A DNA stretch of 64,000 nt from Plantago ovata (GCA_028274465.1 CM051457.1:61318899-61382898); one strand, 5' to 3'. Numbered from the stretch's first letter, positions 1-11,262 are shown. Made by a program: numbers and translations. The notes: a model not told the origin generated them from the sequence alone.

Positions 1-161
1 ATCACTTAGTGGTGTTTTCTCTACTGCGGTTCACGAAGGCCTTTATAATAGGATGATGCATGTTAGGGTCTTATGGTTGTTCTCCCGAGTCTTCACCATG
101 CTTTGAGATTGCTAAATGCCTAGGAATGAGGTAGTGTGAGGTTGTGTGATCCTTTGTTTGC

Positions 162-306
162 AACCTATTCTTTCGAATAGGTTTGGGGAGGGGGTTACAC
201 CATCATTAGACTTGTTTTTCGTTTTTCATTTCTGTGTTGTGAGTTTATTTTTCCTTTTTCGTAAATTTTGTACTCCAACCTATTCTTTCGAATAGGTTTG
301 GGGAGG
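162..306 (+). repeat. Two hairpin + G-rich modules in C tail
   Basis: There are two copies (162-183 and 277-298) of a 9-bp inverted repeat, AACCTATTC paired with GAATAGGTT, around a 4-nt loop. Each is followed at once by a TTTGGGGAGG-type run. The run resembles the element's real polypurine tract at about 1075-1086, so these look like duplicated PPT-like modules fronted by a stem. Homologous modules occur in D, F and I. Function is unknown. Confidence 0.75.
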
Positions 307-1049
307 TCGTTTATGTGTTATTGTTTCTTTTTCGTTGTGCTACTGCTGGCTAAAAAAATCGAAAAAATAGAGAAAAAGAAAGAAAAAATCCAGAAAAAAG
401 AAAAAAACTGGAAAAGAAAAAAAAAGAAAAAAAGAGAAAAGACCCCAAAAACGCAAAGAAGGGTCTAAAAAGAGAGCCAGAAAGTAGTTTAGCAAAGTGT
501 TGTGTCTCATTTTCAAATTCTTGTAATGTTCGTAATCGTGTTGTAATTTTCTATCTTTTCTTTTGTTTTTGAATGTCATCTGTTCTAGACCACCCTCGTC
601 CTGCCATTCAGGAAGTGGTGAATAGCTTAAGACTTGTTTGAGAGATGGGTAGAATAGGGGAGTGTTTTCTTTTATACGGAACCCTCCTTCGTTTGATGAG
701 TGCCAGTACTGGTTCGACCTCTCTGAGGAAAAGTCTTAACTTGGTGAACAACAGTAAGTCCTCAGTTTCATAGGCACGGGACAACCATTCGTATCTTAAC
801 ATGTTTCATTACGTCGTCACTGACTAGGTCCAGGTAGAGAATGTTACGAGAGACTATCTTGTCTTAACATAAGTGCTTATGTAGATGTGTATGAGTCAAT
901 CGAGGCATTCTTCAACCTATATTCATGTTTTGATTTATATGGTTCTTGTTCATATGTTTTTTGATAGATTCGGTAGATTAGTTCATTTTATTTGGCATGA
1001 GACTCCATTTTGTGTGTTGCATTGTTTTTTGCATTAGAGTCTAGCTTAG

Positions 1050-1086
1050 TTGCTTGAGGACAAGCAAAGGTTCGGTTTGGGGAGTT
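1050..1086 (+). promoter_or_regulatory. C: hairpin and polypurine tract before 3' LTR
   Basis: A perfect 7-bp stem (TTGCTTG / CAAGCAA, loop AGGA) at 1050-1067 is followed by the purine-rich GGTTTGGGGAGTT ending at the LTR start. In this family the purine tract would prime plus-strand DNA synthesis. The position immediately 5' of TGATGAA and conservation in D, F and I support the call. Confidence 0.8.
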
Positions 1087-2331
1087 TGATGAATGTGTAT
1101 TTTACACTTTCATTTGAGTCTTTTCACCTATTTTAGCTATCCTCTATGTTAATTTAGCTATATTTTAGTGCATTTTATTAGAATAGTGTCACGTTTCCCT
1201 TTAGTTTTTATTTTACAGGTTTTGGTTGAAAAATGAGGTTTTCCGGGCAATTATATTGAAGTAGACAAGGAATTGGTGTTCCAGAAGCCTATTTGGAGTA
1301 TCTGAAAGATTCCGAATAGGATTTGAAGTCTAGGGGTCGAATCTGGAGGCTAGAATTCCACTAGAAGTCGGAAACCGAGTCCGAAAAGGGGAAGAAATCC
1401 AAAAATGCATTATGGGCCGAAAATTACTCCCGGGCGAATCGCCCGGGATGTGGGGCGAATCACCCCACACCAGGCGAATCGCTCGGTGTGTGGGGCCCTT
1501 CGCCCCATACAAATCGTAGCCTATATATAGTTGCTCAGTTTTTCTCCGTTTTTCATACTTTTCCAAACCCTTTGTCTCACCTTTCTCTGTAGTTTTAGGT
1601 AGGAATTCCTCAGAGCCTGTTCTGGGGGTTCATAGCTTAGGAGATACTTTTTCTTAGCAGTTTGGAGCTTGTAAGATCGCGATTCTTCGGAGATTGACAA
1701 CATTCGGTAACATTGTATCTTACAGTTTTTCTACTTATTTTTATATATCTTTCAACATGTTTTCTTCTATGATTTCTGTTGATTGCATGACAACTATGAG
1801 TAGCTAAACTTCTCGTTTGTGATAGTATGTGAATTCTTAGCGAAGGGTTAATAATTATGCTAATGGCTATATCGCGCATTATACTTTGAGTTATTGCTTT
1901 ATTTCTTTGATCTATCTAAATCTCTATCTTCGTATTGTTGATTAATTACTGAACAAAATTGGACAATTCATTGGTCTTGGACCTATCTAAATCTATATCT
2001 TCGTAGTGTTTAGTAATTACAACTGGACAATTCATTGATCAAGGATCTCTATGCAAAACCGAGGAATTTATGCATGATTATTAACCCGTTATGCTTTGAA
2101 GGACCATACTATCACCAATCTCCATTATCTGTTAAGAAAAACCTTTGCTAAATCATCTGCTGTTTTATATTCTCAAGTTAAATTATATAAAACTAGTTAT
2201 AGTCCTTAGAAATCGACATTCGAGGTTATTCTACTGCTACACTACGGTTTTCGTTGTAGTTGTGAATTGCCTTTGGCTAAATACAAATTTGTTTGATTAA
2301 GTTGGAACTCGACAATCCAACGCGTTCATCA
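1087..2331 (+). repeat. Element C 3' LTR (1245 bp)
   Basis: The LTR is bounded by TGATGAATG and CGCGTTCATCA, the inverted ends shared by the LTRs of D and F. A CTATATATAG TATA box lies at 1521-1530, so U3 is about 1087-1550. A GC-rich dyad cluster sits directly upstream of it. The sequence is colinear with LTR D (37742-38934) and, more distantly, LTR F. Confidence 0.9.
1429..1506 (+). repeat. GC dyad cluster in LTR C
   Basis: The cluster opens with a 19-bp dyad at 1429-1447 made of two 8-bp arms (CCCGGGCG / CGCCCGGG) around AAT. Imperfect copies of the type GGGGCG-AAT-CACCCC and AGGCG-AAT-CGCTC follow. It ends about 15 bp before the TATA box. The surrounding LTR is AT-rich, so this is a compact CpG-rich patch in U3. 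Confidence 0.85.
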
Positions 2332-3645
2332 AGTATATGGAACCGCTCAGAAACTTGAAGATTTCGAACACTGAAGACGAGATGATTTCTGAAGACTGGT
2401 ATTTACAAAGGCACATGTTGCTCAGAAAGTGGAAACTTCAACAACAGCTTGCATAAGTGAAAATCTATATGACAGAGTAGGTTGTGCTTGCTGAAACTGA
2501 GACTGACCACTTGCTGATGAACATTTGTGACCTCTTGCTGAAAGTACTTGCATTTGCGCTCCAATGTTACTGTTTGAATTTCATTCAAATGAGCATTAAA
2601 TGCAAAGCATGCACGCGAAGAACATGAAGACAAGAAGACAAACAAGGACGCTGCTGAAAGTACAAAAGCAAGATAGTGACATTTTAAGGAACAAAAGCCT
2701 TAGAATTTGAAATTCAAACGGCTCCTTATTTCACTATAAATAGAGGTCATCCGGCAAAGAGTTGAAGTGTGTCAACAACGTGATCATACTCTCACTTGTG
2801 CTTAAACTCACATACCCTTCAATACTCTTTACTGCCATTGATCCGTTCCAAGACTAAAAGCTTGTAAAAGCTACTTGTGAAGAAGTAGAACTTACACGAC
2901 TAAGAAATTAGTTAAGTGTTCTTTCTTTCTTTCGAACAAGAACAAGTCTTGACACTAGAAACAATCAAACTTGTTTACTGCAAAGTATTCAAAGTTTTGT
3001 TTCTTAGATTACTTATTGTAACTGAATAAGTTATAACAAAGTTATCTCATCCCAAACCTCTCTAACTGAAAATACACCCTTTCAGGCGTGATATTCATGG
3101 GGAACTTAATCAAGCATAGTGTTGGTGATTATAAGTCCCAAGTTTGGTGGAGAACAAGGTTACGTTCTCTAGTTAGGTTGGAGACGAAGCAAGTGCGCTT
3201 TGGTTTCTGTTTGGATCGCTCTAGATAGGTGTTGTAAGGAACCTCAAACTTATCTTAGTGGATTCAGTCGTAGAAAGGACAAAGTGGATTAGTTGAGAGA
3301 TTACGCCACTCTCAGATAATACTATAAAAGTGTTTGTGTGATTTACTTACTGTAATTAGTTTTCAGCAAATCATATCTATGTGTACACAGTCACTCACAT
3401 CACTTGCTGAAACTTTCATTTACAGAAAAAGCACTTATTGTATCAAAGACTTCCGCTCTCTGATTTTAAGTATCAGCAAACCTAGTTACTGTGAAGTAAC
3501 TTGCGCTTGCTGAGAAAGTTAAGTATCAGCAAACTCATTACTGTAAAGAAATAAGAACTTGCTGAGAAAGTTTTTAAACGACGAAATTTTGAAAAGACTA
3601 TTCACCCCCCCTCTAGTCTTTTCTTGTTGTTTAAAGGGACCAACA
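2332..3645 (+). repeat. Element A 5' LTR (truncated by C)
   Basis: Matches the 3' LTR of A from 33583 to 34872 with a few percent divergence and a ~26-bp indel near the 3' end. A CTATAAATAG TATA box lies at 2734-2743. The LTR ends in ACCAACA, followed two bases later by the primer site. It is dense in TTGCTGA/TCAGCAA heptamers. Confidence 0.92.
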
Positions 3646-3647
3646 AG

Positions 3648-3659
3648 TGGTATCAGAGC
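3648..3659 (+). promoter_or_regulatory. Primer binding site, initiator tRNA-Met (element A)
   Basis: TGGTATCAGAGC sits 2 nt after the 5' LTR and is complementary to the 3' end of plant initiator tRNA-Met, the usual primer of Ty1/copia elements. Confidence 0.95.
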
Positions 3660-3757
3660 TGGAGGTTCTTTAACCTTCAGCATTGAACCTAGATCCCCTT
3701 AGGTGCTTTCCGTAAATCACTCTCACTTGATCAGTTTGGTAGTGCTTTGCTGACAGG

Positions 3758-4957
3758 ATGTCTTTAGGAGATGCTCCCTTGCTGAAGCTGGAAAACTACG
3801 AAAAATGGCGAAACAACATGATGCTACATCTTGAGGCCATTAGTGATGAGATGGTCATTGTCATTAATGATGGACCTATCAAGATCACTAAGGTTGAAAG
3901 AAGTTTTCCTCACAAAACCACTGAAGCTGGAAAGGAAACTATCTTAGGCGAACCGGTTGATACCGTTGTGCCAAAACCGAGAGAGGAATTGACTTCTGAC
4001 GAAGCTAAGAGATTCCGTATTGGTGGCCAAGCAAGAAACATCATCATTCGATCAACTCCGGATACCATACAGTGCAAACTGTGGGGTGCTAAAACTGCTA
4101 AGGAAGCTTGGAAAATGGTTCAAGATCTTTGTGCTGGATCTGACAAAACCAAGGAAAACAAACTTGAAGTGCTGAAATTAAAGTTCCAAAACTTTAAACA
4201 AGGTACAAACGAGTCACTGGAAGACTTGGACTTCATATTCACAACTCTTGTTAGTGAAATGGCAGCCTTGGGTGTTGGAAATCTTTACTCAGATTCTGAG
4301 AAGGTGAAAACCATCATCAGAAGTCTGAATCAAGAATGGATCCACACTCAGAACTTCTACTACAATCAAGGAATGCCAGACATTACACCAACGGAGTTGT
4401 TCTCTCATCTTGCTACTGTCAACTACGAAACAAAGCAAAGAGAAAATGTGTTTGCTAAAAAATCGCAAAACATTGCTCTTGCTGCAAAGCCGTCATCTTC
4501 TGAAAAGAAGAATGATAAAGAGCCTGCTGATGAAAACTCTTTGGTTGTCAAAAACATGAAGAAATTCATCAGTAAGGAACTTGAAAGGCGAAAAGCAAAA
4601 GAGAAGCTGAAAAAGCATCTTGGTAACAACTACCATAAGTACAAGAATGAGACTAGCTCGCTGAACAAGAAAGCTCAGCAAGCAACTTCATCAGAAGAAC
4701 CAGCAGTTGGAAATGATCTCTGCTTTTACTGCAAAAAGCCTGGACACTTCAAAGAAAATTGCCCTTTACCGAAAGGCAAATCTGCTGAAAAGAAGAAGAA
4801 GTTCAAAAGAGCTTTTATTGCTGAAGAAAAGAAGAAGCTTCAAGCAAAAATCGATGCATTATGCATTGATACTAGCTCCGAAGACAGTGAGGATGAAAGG
4901 TCAGACACTGACGATGAAGAAGCCACTCTAGACGTGGAGATTGGCAAAGTGGAATAG
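3758..4957 (+). pseudogene. gag: Element A Gag (capsid/nucleocapsid), copia UBN2-type
   Basis: Encodes a 399-residue Gag, the structural protein of the cytoplasmic virus-like particle. The N-terminal ~250 residues fit the copia-type gag polypeptide (UBN2-like; LENYEKWRNNM near the start, then a helical region). A CCHC zinc knuckle, CFYCKKPGHFKENC, lies near residues 323-336 and is followed by a lysine-rich stretch and an acidic tail. The start chosen is the first ATG after the PBS. The frame ends at TAG 4955-4957, but related sequence resumes in another frame at about 4960, so a small indel separates it from the downstream part. I class it as broken although the Gag core is intact. Confidence 0.88.
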
Positions 4958-4959
4958 CT

Positions 4960-5711
4960 ATGGAAGCTTATCCAGATGTGTCAAACTACAAGTTCTGCCT
5001 CATGGTCGGTCAGGTAAACAACCCTACCTCTGACTTAGACTCAGAAAGTGAAGACGAGATTGACCTTGACAAGATTCAAGGAGAAATCGAAAGATTTGAG
5101 AAAACTCTGAGCAGACAGCAAGAGAAACTACAGATTGCTGAAACTCTGACCAAGCAGACTACGGAAAAGTACGTCTTGCTGAAGGAAGAGACAGAAGAAA
5201 AGGATGCTAAAATAAGGCGTCTTAAGAAGTTGATTGCTGAAGCAACAGAGAAGAATTCTCAAATGGCATTAGAATTGGAAGAATATCAGTCCTCAATTCT
5301 AAAGTTACTTGCTGAAATACAAGAAATGAAAAAGATGAAAATCAATTTCAAATCTTATGCTGACGCAAGTAATATGCTGACTGCACTAAACTCTTATTTG
5401 AGAGATCCATCTCAGAAAGAAGTTTTAGGTGCAACGTATGAAGGTGATGACGTAGAAATCTTGAGTAAAGACAAATCACCGATTTCCTTCGTACGTGCTA
5501 CTGATAGTGGTAAAACAGAACTCTATCAGTTTGGTCAATCTAAGGTTGCTGAAACATGCAATCAAGTACCTGCGACCATAAAGCCCGCTGTTGCTTCTCA
5601 AAGTAACAAGACTTTAAAAGGAAAACAGGTTGCTGTGAAGCAAACTGTAAAGAAGAAGGATGCTGTGAAGCATTCCGCCAAACAAGTTGCTGAAAAGCAA
5701 TTTGTTAAGTC
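4960..5711 (+). pseudogene. Element A Gag-Pol linker region, coiled coil and basic tail
   Basis: About 250 residues in a frame different from the upstream Gag ORF. The first part is acidic; residues ~30-130 are heptad-like and Glu/Lys/Leu-rich, predicted to be a coiled coil; the end is Lys-rich with repeated VAxKQ-type motifs. Such a spacer between Gag and protease is usual in Sireviruses. Element B cuts it at 5711; the frame continues after 13361 with similar Lys/Gln-rich sequence. The residues after 5711 in the open frame come from the B LTR and are not part of this gene. Confidence 0.75.
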
Positions 5712-6155
5712 TGTTAGGGTTGAAATATATCCAGTGCGCATGTACGAACTGGAGCGGTCTAAGAGCGCGACAAAGCATCATAGGCCGTCCCTCAAGGGGC
5801 ACAACCACACCCAAGTATGTCACTAAGGTGTGGATCGACCAACATAGGGTCCGACCATCACTGGGAGGACAACCCTCAAAATAAGCTCCTCTCAAGGACA
5901 AAGCTGCCAGTGGGCTCGAGGAGCATCTCTCTCGGGCTCGAGGAGACCTTACGTCAAGGTAACGCTCTTTGACAGAAACTGAGCAGGACACTACTCGCAT
6001 CACCCACGCACAAGGAAGGCACGAGGACCACAGAGCGGCCAGCCATGGTTGCTCTCCTGGGCCAAGGCCCACGGACCTCCTTAACGGGCCTGGGCCGAGG
6101 AAGGCCTCAATCCTAGCCGTACACGTGGCGTGATCCTACATGACCGGAAGCTGAA
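5712..6155 (+). repeat. Element B 5' LTR (left part, cut by gap)
   Basis: Aligns base for base with 12606-13049 apart from two substitutions near the start. The remaining ~312 bp expected from the 3' LTR are lost in the gap. Confidence 0.93.
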
Positions 6156-6255
6156 NNNNNNNNNNNNNNNNNNNNNNNNNNNNNNNNNNNNNNNNNNNNN
6201 NNNNNNNNNNNNNNNNNNNNNNNNNNNNNNNNNNNNNNNNNNNNNNNNNNNNNNN
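6156..6255. other. Assembly gap (100 N)
   Basis: Exactly 100 N, the conventional placeholder for a gap of unknown size. It begins inside the 5' LTR of B and the sequence resumes in the integrase relic, so the true missing sequence is probably several kilobases. Confidence 0.97.
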
Positions 6256-6262
6256 TGGAGGC

Positions 6263-6890
6263 AGTCTCTACCATCACCGAACAAAGAGTTATGAACTTCG
6301 TCTGGAGGAACATCGTTGTTCGATTTGCTTGCCAAGGGTCCTTATATAATCTCGGATAATGGGCGCTCAATTTTGCGGCCAAAGATTCAATAATGGTGGC
6401 ACGGAAATGAAGATTAAGAGAGTAGGTCTACCTCTGTGGGACAATCCTCAATCCAATGGGACAACAGACGCGTCAAACAAATCCTCGTCAAACAACTTGC
6501 AGAAGAGTTCGTTACCAACAGAGGCTGGTCGCCGATCTTGATGGTGGGGTTGGAGCTACCGCACTACTTCAAAGAGCAGCTACAAGAGAGACTCCCTTCT
6601 CGCATATTGAAACGGTCCGAGGCGGTCATACCAGCAGAAGTGGGCGGTGGAAACCCTCAGAATCCAAGGGTACCAACCAGAAGACAATCATAACGAGAAC
6701 TCTTCGACCTCCCGAGACAATCAGCGAATCGAGGACCACGCCTTGGCCAATATCCTCAGATCAGCAAGCATCGTCGAAGACCTACACAAAGGCGTAAGAG
6801 AAAGAGACTTCCAAGTAGGAGACCTAGTACTCCGAAGACAGACATCTTGGGCAAAGTTGCGAGATGCAACCCAAGTGGAAGGCCCCTAAA
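6263..6890 (+). pseudogene. Element B Ty3 integrase relic
   Basis: Frame-jumping translation recovers Ty3 integrase landmarks in order: a segment like 'W+NIVVRF' followed by a DNG-like motif (about 6300-6365), a match to 'HPQSNGQ..TNR..VKQLAEE' (about 6433-6505), 'ETPFS' and 'AVIPAEVG' (about 6590-6650), then 'RDFQVGDLVLRR' (6805-6840), the C-terminal module before the GPY-like end. Several frameshifts and stops make it non-functional. It defines the plus orientation of B. Confidence 0.82.
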
Positions 6891-7875
6891 GTAATTGAAG
6901 CAAGGTCCAACGGAAGTTGTATCGTCTTCAAGACATGGAGGGAAGTTTATTGAAAAATCCATGGAATACTTCTAACGCTCCAGAGATTATACGCTTGAAG
7001 TGTCGGAAGAAAAAAGCTTTTTGAAACCTATGTGAAGGCCACTGATCGAGGAGGGATTCCTCACGGGTCCAAGTGAAAGGCACCCCTTGCTTTGTAAAAA
7101 GTCATTGTAAGCAAGCTGGCCGAGGAGCCCCCCATTGTAATTGTATTTCCGACAATCAATGCATGTCCACGTCTCAAAACTTGTTCAATTTTAGAACTTT
7201 ATGCTGCTATTCAATTATGAAAACCTACTCGATTTGCATATTGGGACCAGCGAGCGGAAGGGATCGAGGAGAACTAAAATCGATTTCGCCCACACTTAGA
7301 TTTTTCTCTTGATTCTTAAAGGAATCGAGGAGCGCTGCAACTATATCACGAGTTCGAACAATATCAACCAAGTTGTTAACAAATAGTATCTTCTATTTTA
7401 TGTCTCGAGGAGCTAGGCTACTCGATCCTCACTCACTTGTATTTGACTACCTATTCGAGTTATACGTCATAACTACGGAGCAAGTAGAAAAATGCTAAGT
7501 ACAAAAATAAATCGAGGAGCAAATTGCATTGAGACAAGACAAGAGAACATACATTATGTTACAATACAACATGGATTAGTATACCACAAGGGGCCGAATA
7601 GCAAATTACGAAAGCAGGAAATTGTTCGGAAAAAACTTGAAAAATTACAAGTACAAAGGTTAACCGAGCATACTCGGCCTGGTTCAACGGGTACGGCTCG
7701 CGGAGAACTCACTCTGATTGGCAGGAACACTGCTCTTGAGGCACCGGCTCGAGGAGGGCTGTTCGGGTTGTTCAAATCGCGTCGCCACCCTTCTCGCGCG
7801 CCTCCCTTATAGCACCAGCATGAACGGTCAGCTCCGGCTCCACAAAGCCCTCTCCGCGCCCCATCACCGGTTTGT
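6891..7875 (+). other. Element B non-coding stretch between integrase relic and antisense gene
   Basis: No convincing coding sequence on either strand. The 9-mer TCGAGGAGC and close variants recur about every 50-150 bp (near 7048, 7120, 7265, 7325, 7403, 7514, 7748); the same word occurs twice in the B LTR. The 3' UTR of the antisense gene presumably lies here. Confidence 0.6.
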
Positions 7876-8534
7876 TCAGTTGAATCCAATTGGCGTTTCG
7901 GAGAGGAGCCTTCTCGAACGGAAGAAGGAGACCGGCCCGGATACACTCGGGACCCAGCGCGGAAGATAGGAAGGCTTACTCGGGTAAGGCACATCAGGAT
8001 CCGTAACAAGCTCCCCGAATTCGCATGCGTGATGCATCTCATCGCTAGGGATCTCATCGGGATACCGGGTCATGTCATCGCGCCTCCCGGCATGCATATC
8101 GTCTCGAGCATCCACATCGAAATCCTCGGGGAGGAGCTTCACCCTCTTCAGCTGCCCGATGCAGGAGAAGAAACCCTCCTCGCGAGCAGTGTCCCTGATG
8201 TCCTGGGTAGCCAGCTTGTAAGTGGCGGACTCCATGAAGTCCCGGGCTGTCTCGAGCCGACTACCGACAAGGAAGGATAGCACACTGTCCTTGAATTTCT
8301 GCATGCACTGCGACAGAGTGGAGTATCCACATTTGTAACTCAGGGCTCGCTGCTTCTCCCTGGCCAATTCCCTCTCGAGCTGGTCCACTTCTCATGGGAC
8401 TTGCGCACCTCCTCGTTCGCCACCTGGGCCTTTGCCTTTTCGGCCGCCACCGTCTTCTCCAGCTCCTCGATCACTTGGCCTATGTCGGAGCGATCCGCTG
8501 CAACATTAGCGTACGCCTCCTTGATATGCTCGAG

Positions 8535-8615
8535 CTGCACAGTTCGAAGAAGTCAGATTTTGCAAAAGCGAGAAGGAAACAAACTATACTTGTGAAAATT
8601 TCGTATAAAATTTAC
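8535..8615 (-). other. Intron 2 of antisense gene
   Basis: Minus-strand donor CAG|GTAAAT at 8615 and acceptor TGTGCAG at 8535; 81 nt, T-rich, phase 0. The exons read ...SLCALQ | LEHIKEAYA... without a break, continuing a helical region. Confidence 0.78.
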
Positions 8616-9073
8616 CTGAAGAGCGCAGAGGCTCAATTCATGAGCGCGATCCAGCTCGGACATCTGAACGAACCGCTTTATTTTGGCCTCGCGGTCGACA
8701 TCCAGAGCGGCCGTCCCCTTCTTGCGAGCAGGCTGGTCGCTCGCACCCAAGTTCAATTGCCTCTTCGCGCCGGCTCGTTTTGCAGGAGGAGCCGGTCCTT
8801 AGGACGCTTTTTCCGGGTTACCTTGGTCGGCCTCCCCGGTCTTCTTTGCAGCGGCCGCATCCTCCGCGGCCTTTCTCTTAACGGCCTCCAAGGGGTCCTC
8901 GATCGCCGCGAGCCCCTCCTTGACCAAAGTGTCTCGGTGCTCAGCCGCATTTTTAGGGTGGCTAAGGTCAAGGGACCCGAGGATCTTCGTGGTTTTGCCC
9001 GCCAAGCGCTGTTTGCGCCTTTGCTCCTCCTTGGCTTCCAAGGTCTTCGACATGATCCAAGAGAACCAGTACT

Positions 9074-9197
9074 CTGCAAGATCGAATAGGATAAATGCTT
9101 AGCAAGCGCGAATAGCAAGGGCATTCGATACAGGAAAAACGGAGGAAAAACACAAGTAAAAACACAAGTAACACAAAGGGGTCCTCGAACTAGTTAC
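9074..9197 (-). other. Intron 1 of antisense gene
   Basis: Minus-strand donor TCG|GTAACT at 9197 and acceptor ATCTTGCAG at 9074; 124 nt, phase 1. Splicing converts the ...DDLLFG-N-stop reading into ...DDLLF-E-YWFSW..., joining the Transposase_28-like domain to the downstream charged exon. Confidence 0.78.
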
Positions 9198-10991
9198 CGA
9201 AGAGGAGATCATCAGTGTGGCCTGAGTCCTTGTAACCCGTGTAGACCGGCGAGGACAGACCGGCCAGATAAGGGAGCGGTTGCAACACCAACCCCCAGTA
9301 AAAGTACTTCTCCGGGTCCTCGCTAGCATTCTTCTCCTCGAGCGCCTGAACCCAAGGGTCGAACTCAACAGGGTGAGGGTACCGATCAGAGATAGGTCCT
9401 CGATAAAAGTGCTTGGGCACTCCCCACTCCACATCAGAGTCGCTCATACCGGGGAGCTTCTTCTTCTTCACATAAATGTATCGATGGAACCACTTGTAGC
9501 CCGAGGAGGACGAAGCGTCCACGATGAACCCAAGCCCGGGCCGAGTGTTGAAATAATAGAAAAATTTATTCCCGGAGCTCATCGATACCCTGAAGAGCTG
9601 GTTGAAGTTATGAAAGTTCACCGGGATTCCGAGCTTCTTGCAGAGCACCCCGAAACAAATTAGAGTGCCAAAGGCACTAGGAAGAAGCTGCCACGGAGCG
9701 AGACCCAGTTGATTAATAATCTCCTTGAAAGGATCACAGAAAGGAAGGATCCATCCTCGATCCAGCGTCAGAAGATGCACAGCCATATACCTTGGTGGTG
9801 CATTGTAGAAGGTTTGATCGGGACGGGGAACGAGGATGTCTATTTTCCTCTTGCTCAACCGGTATTTTTGGCGAATGGCTGATATCTCCTCCTTTTATGA
9901 CCGTGGAGGCAGTCGTCGGGATCGACCCGTCTTCATTTTTCTCACCCTCGGGATCGGGGAGGTCAACATCCTTGGCTCCTCGCGTGAACTTCTTCACATT
10001 TGCCACGGTCACTTTGGCGGCCTCCTCGGGCTCAACAGTCTTCTTTCTAGATCGAGAAGCGTTCTTCTTCGATCTCTTCGGGGCTTTACCCGGGGCATGG
10101 ACAATTTCCTCATCATCATCGGAGATCACAACCTCCTCACCGCGCTTGCGCTTGCGGTCTCGCTCAAGAGTAGCTTTGGCTCGCTCCCATTCTGCCTGTT
10201 CGATCGGATGGGGAGGTCTTACATTACTTGGTGCAGGGAAACTAAAATCGATCTGGGTCGGATCGATGGTCTCATAGGGAATCAAGTCGTCAAAACCATA
10301 CTGCTCTTGGATAAGCAGTTCTCGCTCCGCGTTCCTGTTCATCTCAGAAAAGGAAGGAGAGGGAAAACTGCGGCTCGGACCAGCTTCATTCCCGTGGAGA
10401 TCCCCTATCAACTCCAGCGAATCATCGTCGCTACTGATAACCGTGCGACGAACTGTTTGCACGGGCAGATCGGACCTGCGTACTCGAGATGGGGAAGGCC
10501 GCTCGGTCTCTTCACGTTGCCCCCCCTGGAAGGAGTGCTCGCCCTCCTCGAACCAAGCAAGCTCTGGAGGAGGCTGCTCGGTATCATCCATGTCCTCGAT
10601 CCGGATGGGAGCCGGGTCGAGACTACCTCGGACGCCATAGTCAAGCCCGAGTACCTGGGCGGCTTGAGTTATGATGGCGGCCGGGGCGCCTGTGTCGGGA
10701 GGACCCCCTTGTGCCTCGGTCCTGTCGTCGATGAAACTCTCGTCGGTTCCCCGCCGTCTTCGAACCTCCAGGCGGAACTCATCCTCCTCTTCCTCCTCCT
10801 CGGAGTCATCCTCTTCTCCTTCCTCGCTATCCCCACTCTCGACCTCCTCGATCTCAGGAGCCGGTTCTTCATGATCGGAGGAGAGCTCATCCAGGAAGGT
10901 AGTCGATATGGACGTCTCCTCGGACGTCTCCTGGCCGCTCCCGTAGTCAAGAGCGTCGTTACGGTTTTGGCTGTCATCGCTCTCGGACATC

Positions 10992-11148
10992 CTAAAAGGT
11001 TGGCCAGAAAAATAGTAAGGATGGGTGGTGATAGTCCGAGAGGTCCGTTTATGTGTATTGATTATGCTCGACCTCCCGAACGGAGATAAATCTCACAAAA
11101 AAAAAATAAAAAAAATGAAAGAAACGGCACAAATAGGCAAGAACTTAC
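10992..11148 (-). other. Probable 5' UTR intron of antisense gene
   Basis: A minus-strand GTAAGT donor at 11148 pairs with a CTTTTAG acceptor at 10992, two bases before the ATG at 10990; 157 nt, within normal plant intron size. Another GTAAGT donor lies at 11562, so there may be more than one leader intron. Confidence 0.5.
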
Positions 11149-11177
11149 TCTACAGCAAGAAATAAAGAGGGATCGAG

Positions 11178-11262
11178 CAGCATGCGAAGAGCGACCAACC
11201 GCGTAAAACGGGCATGCAAGGAGCGACAAGCGTAAACCTAGCATGCAGGGAGCGACCAACCG
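11178..11262 (+). repeat. Three short tandem copies in antisense leader region
   Basis: A unit of about 30-35 bp containing GCATGC followed by GGAGCGACCAACCGC is repeated three times with small changes, upstream of the antisense coding region. Confidence 0.65.

Larger units (their letters stand above)
1..2331 (+). mobile_element. Element C: Ty3/gypsy LTR retrotransposon, 3' end only
   Basis: This is the 3' end of a plus-strand LTR retrotransposon: a non-coding tail (1-1086) followed by a 3' LTR (1087-2331). The tail is clearly homologous to the tails of elements D (36270-37741), F (45480-46988) and I (27880-29361), which fixes its orientation. It has a lysine-coding purine tract at about 346-470 that I take as low complexity rather than a gene. 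The element is inserted in the 5' LTR of Sirevirus A: immediately after the terminal TCATCA at 2331 the A LTR resumes, matching 33583 onward. The rest of C and its duplicated target site lie left of the window. Confidence 0.85.
7876..10990 (-). pseudogene. Antisense spliced gene: Transposase_28-like protein in element B
   Basis: The minus strand encodes an acidic, Ser/Glu-rich N-terminus (from ATG at 10990), then a domain like the plant 'putative gypsy type transposon' family (PF04195-like; LTLDRGWILPFCDPF and LAPWQLLPSAFGTLICFGVL, about 9800-9640), then a charged and coiled-coil C-terminus ending at 7876. Two introns fit: 9197-9074 (124 nt, GT-AG, phase 1) and 8615-8535 (81 nt, GT-AG, phase 0); the frame is preserved across both. 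Defects are a frame switch near 9880-9905, an in-frame TAA at 8799-8801 and a 1-nt shift near 8385-8400. The role of this family is not established. Large plus-strand frames over the same DNA are shadows. Confidence 0.82.

Noticed and set aside
268-468. Lysine-rich ORF in the C tail (and its counterparts in D, F and I)
   Set aside because: It is the translation of a low-complexity A/G tract that varies in length between the elements; no conserved protein features.
8394-9089. 231-residue plus-strand open frame
   Set aside because: Also lies opposite the antisense gene exons and introns; no domain similarity.
9836-11089. 417-residue plus-strand open frame in element B
   Set aside because: Opposite-strand shadow of the GC-richer antisense gene, whose domain match and phase-consistent introns identify the real strand.
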